A stretch of DNA of 64,000 nt from Streptomyces sp. 2131.1. Its GTDB lineage: Bacteria > Actinomycetota > Actinomycetes > Streptomycetales > Streptomycetaceae. Positions 1-8,997 of the stretch are shown piece after piece. Numbering within the stretch: position 1 is the stretch's first letter; each line of letters opens with the position of its first letter. Where the stretch lies: contig NZ_FNSY01000001.1 of the NCBI RefSeq assembly GCF_900105515.1, forward strand, positions 1,922,001-1,986,000, written 5' to 3'. The notes beneath the pieces were generated by a model that was not told where the DNA came from, ran no database searches, and saw only the letters and a list, made by a program, of their open reading frames with translations. The position numbers and the translations under genes were made by a program.

Positions 1-738
1 CAGGGTGCGGTCGCGGCCGCCGCCCGCCGGGATGACGCTGAAGCGCACCGAGGCCTGGTCGGCGCCCGCGAACCAGCGCCGCAGCCGCGCGGCGAAGGCG
101 TGGTCCCAGCCGTCCGGTCCACTCAACTCGGCGACCAGGGGCACGAGTTCCGCGATGCGGTCGACGGGGATCATGTACGAGAAGGCGAGGTCGTTCTCGG
201 TGGGCAGCTCCATCTCCAGGTCGCCGCGCCAGCTGACGACGACGCCGACGACGCTCTCGGGGCGCTCGCCCTCGCGCCCGGTGTGGACGGCGGCGCCGCT
301 GAAGCCGGGCCGCACCACCTCGGCGTTGGTGCGGGCGTCGAGCTGCACCCAGTCGCCGTGGAGGCCGCTGATCCGTGCGGCGAGCCACATGCCGTCGGCG
401 TCGAAGGGTGCCGCGTAGCCGCCGAGCCACACCTCGGCGCCGCGTTCCAGGCGCCGGGACAGGGGCGCGGGTTCGGCCTGGGGGCGGGGGCTGTCCAGGG
501 CGAGGACGGCGATGTCCTCGCGGCCCCGGAGCCAGCCGTCCGGTGCGACCCGGGCGGCGACGGGCGGGATGCCGGGGTTCTCGGCGAACTCGACCCACAT
601 CCGGGTGTCCGGTTCCCCGACGACGTGGGCGCAGGTCAGCACCCTGTCCTGGGTGATCAGCACCCCGGCCCCGCACACCGGCTCCTTCGGGTCGTCCCGG
701 CGCAGTCGCAGCCGCCAGTCCGCTCTCAACTCCCCCAT
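1..738 (-). CDS. trypsin-like serine protease domain protein (partial, C-terminus beyond the window)
   Basis: The first 246 residues are visible; the gene runs off the left edge. The fold is a trypsin_2-type protease: His38 in TCAHVV, Asp75 in REDIAVL and Ser147 in GFSGAAV form a complete triad at normal spacing, so the domain should be active. There is no signal peptide, so the protein is probably cytoplasmic. The start is the ATG at 738; there is no clear Shine-Dalgarno, so the message may be leaderless. In Streptomyces, such cytosolic trypsin domains often sit at the N-terminus of large multidomain signalling or conflict proteins (NACHT, WD40, TPR or vWA-MoxR-associated modules). The residues after the protease (around SVIPAGGGRD) begin another region whose identity cannot be decided here. 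The family call is firm; the biological role is unknown. Confidence 0.8.
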   Translation of the reverse strand, partial: MGELRADWRLRLRRDDPKEPVCGAGVLITQDRVLTCAHVVGEPDTRMWVEFAENPGIPPVAARVAPDGWLRGREDIAVLALDSPRPQAEPAPLSRRLERGAEVWLGGYAAPFDADGMWLAARISGLHGDWVQLDARTNAEVVRPGFSGAAVHTGREGERPESVVGVVVSWRGDLEMELPTENDLAFSYMIPVDRIAELVPLVAELSGPDGWDHAFAARLRRWFAGADQASVRFSVIPAGGGRDRTL

Positions 739-814
739 GGTCGAAGAGCGTACGCGCGCACGGGCTCCGCTTCCCAGTGTCCGGACACAATGGGAAGCGG
801 AGCCCCGTGGGTGC

Positions 815-3800
815 TCACCCGCAGTGGAAGCGGGCGTTGCCCCAGTCGGCGTGGTCGTTGCCGTTGCCGTCGCCGCCGTCACCGGCGATCAGCTCGACGT
901 ACTTGGCGCCCGTGACGTCGGCCGTGAGCGACCAGGCGGCGTCGGGTGCCCGCAGGACCGGCGACTTCACCTTCTCGGTGCCGTCCGCCTTCACGGAGAA
1001 CTGCACGCTGCCCGCGGTCTTCTGGACGTCGTCCACGCCGACCTCGGCGGTGAAGGAGGTGCACTGTCCGCCGAGGTAGTAGCGGATGGAGGCCGGGGCG
1101 TGGCTGCCGAGGCCCTTCTCGTAGACCGTGGAGCCGATGGTGAGGGCGGTGCCGTCGCCGGTACCGGTCTCGCCGTTGGACAGGTCGCGCTCGACCGGTC
1201 CCCAGCCGTTGGTGGTGGCCGTCCAGTCGAGGTCGCTGGCCCAGCTGTCCTGGGTGGGCGGCGGCGGCAGGGTGCGCACGGAGGTCTGCGCGCCCAGCTT
1301 CCGCTGCCCGTCGCCGGTGGTGTACGTGGCCTCGGAGGTGAGGGCGTACGCGCGGTACTCGGCGTCCACCGGCGGGGTGACCTGCCAGCTCGCGGTGGCC
1401 TTGGCGCCGGGTGCGACGGAGTCGAAGGTGACGGCGCCGGCGGGCTCGGCCTTCCAACCCTCGGGGAGGGCCAGGCTCACCGTGACACCGGTGGCGGCGG
1501 TGGACTCGTAGTTGGTGAAGCTCGCCTTCACGGTGTTGGCGGTGCCCGGCTCCAGGGTCTCGGCAGCGGCGGCGACCGTGAGCGTGCCGCAGGCCGCCCG
1601 CTCGCCGGCGGGAGCCGCGCCGAGGTCGGTCACGGTGAAGCCGTCGAGCACGAAGTCGGCGCCCTCGGGGGCGTCACCGCGCTTGCGCAGCCCGGTCCAG
1701 GTGTCGCCGCAGCCCGCCGTGACGGTCTCGGTGAAGTGGCCCGTGGTGTGCTGCGCGCCGATGGCGGTGGTCCGGGTCTCGACGGAGGCGGGCTTGCCGT
1801 CGGCGGTGATCCGGTCGTAGCCGTCGACCCACTCGTAGGCCCCGGCGTGGCTGGACTGGTAGTCGTACTCGACCTTGTAGCGGTGGCCGTCCGTCATCGG
1901 GACGGTCCAGGGGGCCGTGCGGTAGACGAGGCCGGTGTTCTCCTCGTGGGCCTTGAGGGACTCCTTGCCGCCGATCACGTCGTCGATCAGCTTCCCGTTC
2001 CAGCCGGCCTGGGTGTACGGGGCGTGCAGCTGGGAGATGACGGTGCGGGGGTCGGTGGAGCCGCCCGCGTCGCCCTTAAGGAAGGGGCCCCAGCCCTGGT
2101 CGACGTCCTCGAAGTCCTCGTGGACGACGGTGTTCCTCCGGGTGGCGGGGGCGTTGGCGACGAGGCGTACGTCGTCGGCGCGGACGGTGGCCGTGCTGCC
2201 CTTCGCGGCCTCGATGCGCAGGGTGGTGCGGCCGTTCGCGGGGGCCGTGAAGTTCACCTTGGCGCGCTGGAAGTAGGTGCCGTGCCAGTCGGACGCGGCG
2301 ACGTAGTCCTCGGCGGTCGAGCGGTCCACGGCGACGGACTTCCCGCCGGCGGAGATCGTGGTGTGCCGGGTCCTTCCGGGCTCGACCTCGATGAGCGCGG
2401 ATGCGGTGTAGCGGGCGCCGGGCTCCAGGCCGCCGATGCGCTGGGAGAGCGCGGCGGTGCCGGAGCCGGAGAGCTTCGCGCTGTTGCGGCCCTGGTCGTC
2501 GGTGTCGCGGACGGCGGTGCCGGTCCTCGACCAGTCGCCGAGGCGGCCGTCGTTGAAGCCGGGGTCGGCGACGAGGGTGTCCTCGCCCCACTTCGGGTCG
2601 GCGGCCTTCGGGGCCTGGTGCGGGTAGAGGACGTACGGCTGCCCGGCCTCGGCCTTCAGCGTGATCCGGCCGTCGAAGGGCCGGACCGTGCCCGTCTTCA
2701 CACGGCCGTTGTCCGTGAGCTTGTAAACGGTGTAGGCGCCCTTCGAGGGCACCGCCCAGCTGCTCGTACCGCCCTTCCGGCTGTAGTGGTAGAGCTTCTT
2801 GCCGCCGTCCCACGGGAGCAGGTAGTCGGTGCCGCTGAGGACCTTGCGGCCGTGGTCGTAGAAGGTCCGTGCGCCGTCCTCGACCGTGCCGGTGATTCCG
2901 CCGGTGAAGGTGATGTCGTTGCCGTCCCAGCGGGTGATCTTCTGCTGCTGGAGGTACTTGGCGGGCAGGTCGCGCTGCCAGACGTTGTCGTAGAAGCTGT
3001 TCCAGTCGGTCTCGCCGGTCCAGCCCTCGAACTCGTCGATGGCGCTCTGGCCGAGGACCGGGTCGTTGTTCCAGACGTCCTTCTCGCTGTTGCGGATGAA
3101 CCGGACGATCTTCGAGTTGAGGCCCTTGTTGGTGGCGCCGCCGTAGTCGAGGTCATTGGCCCAGTGCGACCAGAGCGAGGCCCGCTCGAACTTGTCGGCC
3201 CACTCGCTGGAGACGTTCCAGCCCTGCTTCTGGAGGGCCTGGACGGTCTTGTCGGCGATCCAGCCGTGCGTGTAGTACACGTCGATGTAGAGCATCGACA
3301 GGTTGGAGCCGGTCTCCTCGCGCAGCTGCTGGAAGCGCTTCGCGAGGTCACCGCTGTTGATGTCGCGGCGCTGGTCGATGTAGTAGCTCTGGCCCAGCCA
3401 GTTCCAGCCCGGCTTGGTCTTGTCGACGAGCTGCTCGTCGAACGCCTTCGCCTCCGGGTACGCCTCCGTGGCGTTGACGTGGACGCCGAAGGTGGCGCCC
3501 CACTTCTTGCCGTCCTTCAGCAGGGCGTTCAGGTCCTTCAGCCCGCCGGCGCGCTTGTTGTAGTCGCCGCCGTAGTCGGGGTGGGCGGAGTCGTGGCCCT
3601 CGGAGGCGTACCCCTTGAGGAGCGCGAGCTGCCCGAGGCCGTCCGTGGCGAGGGAGATCCGCTTGACGTCGTCCAGGGTGCGCAGGAAGGGGTGCGTGGC
3701 CTGGCTGGCGAAGTTGAACGGGATGTGGGTGATCACCCGGTCCGCGGTGTCCTCGCTGCCCGGCGCGACCACGCCGATCGAGCGGAACGCGACGGCGCCG

Positions 3801-4684
3801 TCCTGCCAGTCGACCGTGCGGTCGCCGTTGGCGTCGGGCGTGACGACGACCTTGGCCCAGGGCAGGGCGTCCCCGCTCTCCGGCTTCGGCGCGCCCTCGC
3901 CCCGGTAGGTCCACTGGCCGGACCAGACGGCGACCCGGGTCGAGCCGTCGTCCTCCTTGCGGGCCTGGTGCCAGAAGCGGGCGTCGTCGCCGCCGGTGGC
4001 GCCGGAGGGCTTGTCGTACGAGGAGTTGGACTCGACGGCGGCCGCGAGCGAACCGGTGTTGACGATCGCGTAGGTGGCGCCGGCGGGCGCGGACTCGGCG
4101 GGGGTGGCGCCGGTGACCGGTCCGAAGACGTCGGCGGTCTTCGTGGAGTCGGTGTCCAGCTTGGTGAAGGCGGTGGCCGCGCCGGCGTCGGTGCTCGCGA
4201 CGGAGACCAGGTCGTGGCCGGGTATGTCGATCGTGGACACCCGGAACGCGGCGGTGTCGCGGACGGCGGTGACCTTGAAGGTGGTGGCGCGTCCGGACAC
4301 CGAGAGCGTGGCGTCGATCTCGACCCCGGGCAGGTCGGTGAAGGCCAGCGTGTAGCGGGCGGACGAGCCGGTGACCTTCGGGGCGGCCTTGAGCTCCACC
4401 GGGTGCGCGGTGCCGTTCAGGGTGACGGCGGTGACCGGCCGGGTGGAGCCTGTCAGCCGCTTGCCGGAGGCGCGGTCGGTGTACGTGAGCACGCGCGGGA
4501 AGTCGGCCGCGACGGCGACCGCGAGCTGCGCGGAGGAGATGACGGGGCTGCCCGCGGGCACGGCCGTACCGGCGGCAGCGGTTGAGGGGGCGGCGGCCAC
4601 GGCGGGGAGGGCGGTTCCCACCAGGGCCAGGACGGCTGCTGAGGCGGCGGCTGCGACGCCCACCGGAGTACATCGTGGTGACAT
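815..4684 (-). CDS. secreted endo-alpha-N-acetylgalactosaminidase (GH101) with C-terminal NPCBM domain
   Basis: A 1289-residue exported protein with an N-terminal hydrophobic signal ending near ALPAVAA. GH101 enzymes release the Gal-beta-1,3-GalNAc disaccharide from serine or threonine of mucin-type glycoproteins. The order is an N-terminal beta-sandwich (about 40-300), the GH101 catalytic barrel (about 300-640), galactose-binding-like modules, and an NPCBM carbohydrate-binding module over the last 140 residues. The candidate nucleophile is Asp468 in YIDVYY and the candidate acid/base is Glu494 in NVSSEW; these assignments are by motif. The start ATG at 4684 is the first that gives a clean signal peptide; no good ribosome site is visible. 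It is divergent from a GH64 glucanase, with a palindrome between them. Host or soil glycoprotein as substrate is inference. Confidence 0.85.
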   Translation of the reverse strand: MSPRCTPVGVAAAASAAVLALVGTALPAVAAAPSTAAAGTAVPAGSPVISSAQLAVAVAADFPRVLTYTDRASGKRLTGSTRPVTAVTLNGTAHPVELKAAPKVTGSSARYTLAFTDLPGVEIDATLSVSGRATTFKVTAVRDTAAFRVSTIDIPGHDLVSVASTDAGAATAFTKLDTDSTKTADVFGPVTGATPAESAPAGATYAIVNTGSLAAAVESNSSYDKPSGATGGDDARFWHQARKEDDGSTRVAVWSGQWTYRGEGAPKPESGDALPWAKVVVTPDANGDRTVDWQDGAVAFRSIGVVAPGSEDTADRVITHIPFNFASQATHPFLRTLDDVKRISLATDGLGQLALLKGYASEGHDSAHPDYGGDYNKRAGGLKDLNALLKDGKKWGATFGVHVNATEAYPEAKAFDEQLVDKTKPGWNWLGQSYYIDQRRDINSGDLAKRFQQLREETGSNLSMLYIDVYYTHGWIADKTVQALQKQGWNVSSEWADKFERASLWSHWANDLDYGGATNKGLNSKIVRFIRNSEKDVWNNDPVLGQSAIDEFEGWTGETDWNSFYDNVWQRDLPAKYLQQQKITRWDGNDITFTGGITGTVEDGARTFYDHGRKVLSGTDYLLPWDGGKKLYHYSRKGGTSSWAVPSKGAYTVYKLTDNGRVKTGTVRPFDGRITLKAEAGQPYVLYPHQAPKAADPKWGEDTLVADPGFNDGRLGDWSRTGTAVRDTDDQGRNSAKLSGSGTAALSQRIGGLEPGARYTASALIEVEPGRTRHTTISAGGKSVAVDRSTAEDYVAASDWHGTYFQRAKVNFTAPANGRTTLRIEAAKGSTATVRADDVRLVANAPATRRNTVVHEDFEDVDQGWGPFLKGDAGGSTDPRTVISQLHAPYTQAGWNGKLIDDVIGGKESLKAHEENTGLVYRTAPWTVPMTDGHRYKVEYDYQSSHAGAYEWVDGYDRITADGKPASVETRTTAIGAQHTTGHFTETVTAGCGDTWTGLRKRGDAPEGADFVLDGFTVTDLGAAPAGERAACGTLTVAAAAETLEPGTANTVKASFTNYESTAATGVTVSLALPEGWKAEPAGAVTFDSVAPGAKATASWQVTPPVDAEYRAYALTSEATYTTGDGQRKLGAQTSVRTLPPPPTQDSWASDLDWTATTNGWGPVERDLSNGETGTGDGTALTIGSTVYEKGLGSHAPASIRYYLGGQCTSFTAEVGVDDVQKTAGSVQFSVKADGTEKVKSPVLRAPDAAWSLTADVTGAKYVELIAGDGGDGNGNDHADWGNARFHCG

Positions 4685-5034
4685 GTGCACTGCGTAGTCG
4701 TCGGCTCCGCGCACCGTCAACGACGTACGGCCGCGACGGCCTCTCCAGTCCAACAACCGCCCTCCGTTAGTCCAAGAGGGGCGGAGCCGGGACATCCCGG
4801 ACGCCGTGTTCAGTTTCTGATCACGCGGTGCGCGAGGGGCGGACGTCCACCCGGCAAGTGGCGCCCACCAGCGTCGAGTTGTGAAGAGTTCTTCTTTTTG
4901 AGAGCGCTCTCAGTCACAAGTCTTGACGCCCGTGCAGCGCGTCGCGAAAGTGGTGCGCACCGCGGACGCCCCCGCTCCACCTCCCCCCGCACGGTCCACC
5001 CGTCCGCGCCCCCCACGCACCCCGGAGTCGCCTC
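4685..5034. other. intergenic region between divergent GH101 and GH64 genes
   Basis: This 350-base stretch holds no gene that I can support. It carries the promoters of both divergent secreted hydrolases and one perfect 14-base palindrome at 4899-4912. Long reading frames cross it, but they are continuations of antisense frames and lack codon structure of their own. Confidence 0.7.
4899..4912. promoter_or_regulatory. LacI-family-type operator TGAGAGCGCTCTCA
   Basis: A perfect 14-base palindrome with the central AGCGCT core typical of LacI/GalR-family sites; the Streptomyces CebR site is TGGGAGCGCTCCCA. It lies 123 bases upstream of the GH64 start and 215 bases upstream of the GH101 start. 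The binding protein is not identified; the LacI gene in this window has a different palindrome at its own promoter. Confidence 0.6.
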
Positions 5035-6264
5035 ATGATTTCGCGCCGGAAGTTCCTGACGGGCACAGCCGCCGCCACCGCCACCGCGCTGAGCTACCCG
5101 CTCTGGGGCAGCGCGCTGAGCCCGAGCGCCTCGGCCTCCGCCGCCACCTGCGAACTGGCTCTGGTCAACAAGTCGCTGCCCGGCCGCGTCAACGCCTACG
5201 TCACCGGCCACGAGCAGGGCACCGACCGCTGGGTCCTGCTCCGCGCAGACGGCAGCGTCTACCACCCCGACTCCCCCTCGGCCCCGCAGACCCCGCTGCC
5301 GGTCGACTGCGCGATCCCGCTGAACGGGGCGGGCGGCGCGCCCGTCGTGCTGACGCTGCCGCAGATGTACGGCGCCCGGGTCTACTTCGTCCGCGACGAC
5401 ACCCTGACCTTCTACCTCAACCCGGGCCCCGCCCTGGTCGAGCCGGCGTTCGCCACGTCCACGGACCCGAACTACGGGCGCACCTGGTCGTTCTGCGAGT
5501 TCACGTTCAACCCGCAGCAGCTGTACGCCAACATCAGCTACGTCGACCTGGTGACCGCGCTGCCGATCGGCCTGACCCTGGAGGGCGACTCCACGCACAC
5601 CGTCGCCCCGCTCCCCGACGGCGCCGTGAACCGGATCGCCGACGGCCTCATCGCCCAGGCGGCCGCCGACGGCCAGCCCTGGGACCAGTTGGTGACCCGC
5701 GGCGCGGACGGCAGCGTGCTGCGGGTCATCTCCCCGCAGAACCTGATGGCGCCCTACTTCGACCGCCCGGACCAGATGCCGTTCCGCGACCTGTTCACGG
5801 CGCAGATCGACGAGGTCTGGGAGAAGTACCGCTCGACGGACCTGCGCATCGACCTCCAAGGCGGGCGCGGGGTGCGCACCGGGCGGGTCAGCGGGGACAC
5901 CCTGACCTTCGACGGCGGGCACACCTTCGTCAAGCCGGTCTCGAAGGACATCTTCACCTGCAACCACGGGCCGTTCACCAACAACCCGGCGGACAACGAC
6001 GACAAGAAGGCCCTGCTGGCGCGGCTGGCGGCGGGCTTCAACCGCTCGATCATGCTCAGCCACCCGGACCAGCCCAACGGCACCTCGGTCGCCGACTACT
6101 ACCAGGGCGCGGTGACCAACCACTGGTCCCGGATCGTCCACGCCAACAGCCCCATCGGCTACGCCTTCCCGTACGACGACGTTCGTCCGGACGGCGAGCC
6201 GGATGTCTCGGGCGCCGCGAACGACGGCAACCCGCGGCGGTTCACGGTGAGCGTCGGTTCCTGA
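5035..6264 (+). CDS. Tat-exported GH64 beta-1,3-glucanase (laminaripentaose-producing type)
   Basis: A 409-residue protein starting MISRRKFLTG, a twin-arginine signal, so it is exported folded. GH64 enzymes cut beta-1,3-glucan and release mainly laminaripentaose. The thaumatin-like first half is recognisable (LPGRVNAYVTG). Glu155 in FCEFTFN and Asp171 in SYVDLV are 16 residues apart, the same spacing as the catalytic Glu154/Asp170 pair of the characterised Streptomyces matensis enzyme. GGAG lies 7 bases before the ATG. No C-terminal binding module is present. Upstream is a LacI-type palindrome, and a strong hairpin follows the stop. Together with the GH16/GH3/GH1 locus further right it points to use of fungal or algal beta-1,3-glucan. 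Confidence 0.93.
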   Translation: MISRRKFLTGTAAATATALSYPLWGSALSPSASASAATCELALVNKSLPGRVNAYVTGHEQGTDRWVLLRADGSVYHPDSPSAPQTPLPVDCAIPLNGAGGAPVVLTLPQMYGARVYFVRDDTLTFYLNPGPALVEPAFATSTDPNYGRTWSFCEFTFNPQQLYANISYVDLVTALPIGLTLEGDSTHTVAPLPDGAVNRIADGLIAQAAADGQPWDQLVTRGADGSVLRVISPQNLMAPYFDRPDQMPFRDLFTAQIDEVWEKYRSTDLRIDLQGGRGVRTGRVSGDTLTFDGGHTFVKPVSKDIFTCNHGPFTNNPADNDDKKALLARLAAGFNRSIMLSHPDQPNGTSVADYYQGAVTNHWSRIVHANSPIGYAFPYDDVRPDGEPDVSGAANDGNPRRFTVSVGS

Positions 6265-6282
6265 GCCCACCCCCCACACCGG

Positions 6283-6315
6283 GAGGACCCCCGTCCGGGC
6301 GGGACGGGGGTCCTC
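6283..6315. terminator. bidirectional hairpin terminator
   Basis: A perfect 14-base stem (6283-6296 with 6302-6315) and 5-base loop between the convergent GH64 gene and the ROK kinase gene. It can serve both strands; the plus side is followed by TCTTCTTC. Confidence 0.85.
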
Positions 6316-6355
6316 TCTTCTTCATGCCGGGTGCCGGCGGGCCGCCGCGCGGGGT

Positions 6356-7291
6356 TCAGGCCGGTGAGCCCACCGCGAGTTCCCGCCGCGCGCGTGCGGC
6401 GGCGCCGACCGGTACCGCGTCGGAGCCCAGGCCGGACCTGACCAGCCGTACGGGGTGCCCGCTGACCGGGGGTTCGGCGGCCAGCGCGGCGAGGACGACC
6501 GGGCTCAGCAGCGGCCAGGCACGGCTGACCCCGCCGCCGACCACCACGGTCGTGATGTCGACGACGCCCGCCGTCATCACGATCGCCCGTGCGATGCCGT
6601 CACCGGCGGCCCGGAACACCGCGAGGGCGTCCTCGTCGCCGCCGCCCGCCGCCTCCGCGACCTCCCGGGCGGTCAGCCGCCGGCCGGTGCGCTCCGCGTA
6701 ACGGGCGCCGATGGACCGGCCGGAGGCCAGGGTCTCCAGATGGCCCCGCCCGCCGCACGAGCAGAGCAGGTCGCCGAAGCCCGGAATGTGCCCGATCTCG
6801 CCGGCCGCGCCGTGCGGGCCGGTGAACAGCGCGCCGTCGCTCCACAGCGCGCCGCCGACGCCGGTGCCCAGGGTGATCCCGAGGACGTCTCGCTCGTCGC
6901 GGACCGCGCCGCCCGAGGTCTCCCCGTACAGGAAGGCGTTGACGTCGTTGTCCAGGAAGGCCGGGACTCCGAGCGCCTCCTCCAGTGCGTCCGTCACCCC
7001 GAAACCGGCCCAGCCGGTGAAGGAGTCGCTGGCGACCAGGATGCGTCCGGTGACGGAGTCCACGACACCGGCCGCACCGGTCCCGCAGGCGGTGAGCCGG
7101 CCGGGGGTGCGCTCCAGGAGCGGGGCCAGGGCGCCCAGGGCCGCGTCGGTCATGGCGCGGCCGCCCCGGTCCGCCGGGGTCGCGGTCTCGGCCCGGTCCA
7201 GGACGGTCAGGTCGTCGTCGCAGAGGACCACCTGTGTGGTGGTGCCGCCGATGTCCACGCCCGCGAAGAGCCTGCGGTCGTACGTGTTCAC
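6356..7291 (-). CDS. ROK family sugar kinase
   Basis: A 311-residue cytoplasmic kinase of the ROK family, likely to phosphorylate a hexose or amino sugar with ATP. The phosphate motif VDIGGTTT is at 12-19. The zinc-binding signature CSCGGRGHLE is present but has His where most ROK kinases have the third Cys. It starts at GTG 7291, which overlaps the stop of the upstream ATPase gene (GTGA), so it is the last gene of the transporter operon and is translationally coupled. Placing a sugar kinase in an oligopeptide-type transporter operon suggests that the imported compound contains or yields a sugar, for example an amino sugar or glycopeptide; that is inference. The exact sugar cannot be told from sequence. 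Confidence 0.85.
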   Translation of the reverse strand: MNTYDRRLFAGVDIGGTTTQVVLCDDDLTVLDRAETATPADRGGRAMTDAALGALAPLLERTPGRLTACGTGAAGVVDSVTGRILVASDSFTGWAGFGVTDALEEALGVPAFLDNDVNAFLYGETSGGAVRDERDVLGITLGTGVGGALWSDGALFTGPHGAAGEIGHIPGFGDLLCSCGGRGHLETLASGRSIGARYAERTGRRLTAREVAEAAGGGDEDALAVFRAAGDGIARAIVMTAGVVDITTVVVGGGVSRAWPLLSPVVLAALAAEPPVSGHPVRLVRSGLGSDAVPVGAAARARRELAVGSPA

Positions 7292-8997
7292 GCCTGGACC
7301 TCCGTCCGGCCGGCCGCGAGGGCGGCCAGGCGCTCGGCCCTTCGGCCGCGCTGGACCACCGGGTCCGGCACCGGTACGGCGGCCAGCAGGCCGCGGGTGT
7401 AGTCGGTCTCCGGGTGCAGCAGGGTCTCCCCGGTGGGGCCCTGCTCCTGGATGCGTCCGCCCCGCAGCACCACGACACGCTGCGCGAAGTGCTGGACGAC
7501 GGCCAGGTCGTGGGAGACGAAGAGGCAGGCGAAGCCCAGCTCGTCCTGGAGCTCGGAGATCACTTCGAGCACGGCCTGCTGCACGCTGACGTCCAGCGCG
7601 CTGGTGGGTTCGTCGGCGACCAGCAGCCGGGGTTCCAGGACCAGCGCACGGGCCAGGCTGACTCGCTGGCGCTGCCCGCCGGACAGCTCCCGGGGGGCCC
7701 GGTCGGCGAGTTCGCGCGGCAGCCGGACGCGGTCGAGGATGGCGGCCACCTTGCTCCGCCGGTCCTTCGCGCTCAGGCCCTTTTGGTGGACCCTGAGCGG
7801 TTCGGCCACGCACTCGCCGACCGTCATCCGGGCGTCCAGCGAGGCGACCGGGTCCTGGAGGACCACGCCGATCCCCGCCCGCAGGGCCCGGCGGGCCCGG
7901 GACCTGGCGCGTCCCAGGTCGGTGCCGAACAGGGAGACCGTGCCGGAGGTCGGTGCGATCAGGCCGAGCGCGACCCTGGAGGCGGTGGACTTGCCGGAGC
8001 CCGACTCGCCCACCAGGCCCAGGGTCTGGCCGGGGTGCACGGCGAGGGAGACGCCGTCCAGGGCCCGTACGGCGTTCTTGCCGCGGCCGAAGACCACGGA
8101 GACGTCGCGGAGTTCGGCGACCGGCTCGGTGTCCGGGGCCTCGGCGGCGGCGGCCGGAGCGGCCTTGTCCGCCTCGGCCACCGACAGCCGGGGCACGGCT
8201 CCCAGCAGGCGGCGGGTGTAGTCGTGGGACGGGCGCAGGAGCACGTCCTCGACCGGTCCGGTCTCCACGATCTCCCCGTGGTACATCACGGCGACCCGGT
8301 CGGCGAAGTCGGCGACGACGCCCATGTTGTGGGTGACCAGCAGGACGCCGGTGCCGGTCTCGGCGGCGAGCCGGCGCAGCAGGTCGAGGATCTCGGCCTG
8401 GACCGTGACGTCGAGCGCGGTGGTCGGCTCGTCGGCGATCAGCAGGGCGGGGTCGTTGGCGATCGCCATGGCGATGACGACGCGCTGGCGCTGTCCGCCG
8501 GAGAGCTGGAAGGGGTAGGCCGCGGCCCGCTTCTCCGGTTCGGGGATGCCGACCTTGCGCAGGAGCGCGACGGCCTCGGTGGCGGCCTCCTTGGCGGACA
8601 CGTCCCGGTGGTTGCGGATCACCTCGGCGATCTGCCTGCCGACCCGGGTGAGCGGGTCCAGGGCGGTGGCCGGTTCCTGGAAGACCATGGAGGCGGTCCG
8701 GCCGCGCAGCGCGGCGAGGTCGCTCTCGCGGGCGCCGACGACCTGGGTGCCGGCGATGACGGCGCTGCCGGTGGCCCGGGCGTTGCCGGTGAGCAGGCCC
8801 ATCGCGGCGAGCGCGATGGTGGACTTGCCGGAGCCCGACTCGCCGACGAGGGCGAGCGTCTCGCCGGGTGCGACGTGGAGGGAGACGCCCCGGACGGCCG
8901 GTACCTCTCCGCTCTCGGTGGTGAAGACGACGCCGAGGCCGTCGAGTTCGAGGATCGGCCCGGCCTGCGGTGCGGCGGGGCGCTGGGTGGCGGTCAT
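7288..8997 (-). CDS. ABC transporter, fused double ATPase (DppD-DppF type)
   Basis: A 569-residue protein with two complete ATPase domains in tandem. The first Walker A is at 52-60 and the second has its Lys at 336; each has an LSGGQRQRV signature and a DEPTxALD Walker B. It energises import through the two permeases encoded just upstream; such fused ATPases are common in actinobacterial oligopeptide, microcin-like and muropeptide-type importers. The ATG at 8997 overlaps the permease stop by 4 bases, and its own stop overlaps the ROK kinase start. The gene order is substrate-binding protein, permease, permease, double ATPase, kinase. Confidence 0.95.
   Translation of the reverse strand: MTATQRPAAPQAGPILELDGLGVVFTTESGEVPAVRGVSLHVAPGETLALVGESGSGKSTIALAAMGLLTGNARATGSAVIAGTQVVGARESDLAALRGRTASMVFQEPATALDPLTRVGRQIAEVIRNHRDVSAKEAATEAVALLRKVGIPEPEKRAAAYPFQLSGGQRQRVVIAMAIANDPALLIADEPTTALDVTVQAEILDLLRRLAAETGTGVLLVTHNMGVVADFADRVAVMYHGEIVETGPVEDVLLRPSHDYTRRLLGAVPRLSVAEADKAAPAAAAEAPDTEPVAELRDVSVVFGRGKNAVRALDGVSLAVHPGQTLGLVGESGSGKSTASRVALGLIAPTSGTVSLFGTDLGRARSRARRALRAGIGVVLQDPVASLDARMTVGECVAEPLRVHQKGLSAKDRRSKVAAILDRVRLPRELADRAPRELSGGQRQRVSLARALVLEPRLLVADEPTSALDVSVQQAVLEVISELQDELGFACLFVSHDLAVVQHFAQRVVVLRGGRIQEQGPTGETLLHPETDYTRGLLAAVPVPDPVVQRGRRAERLAALAAGRTEVQA

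Noticed and set aside
512..4585. Very long plus-strand reading frame opposite the GH101 gene
   Set aside because: It is a shadow caused by high GC: composition is Val/Gly/Arg/Ala-rich, with no domain or ribosome site, and the minus strand carries a clear enzyme.
4810..6279. Long minus-strand frame opposite the GH64 gene
   Set aside because: Antisense shadow; the plus-strand protein has a Tat signal and correctly spaced catalytic residues.
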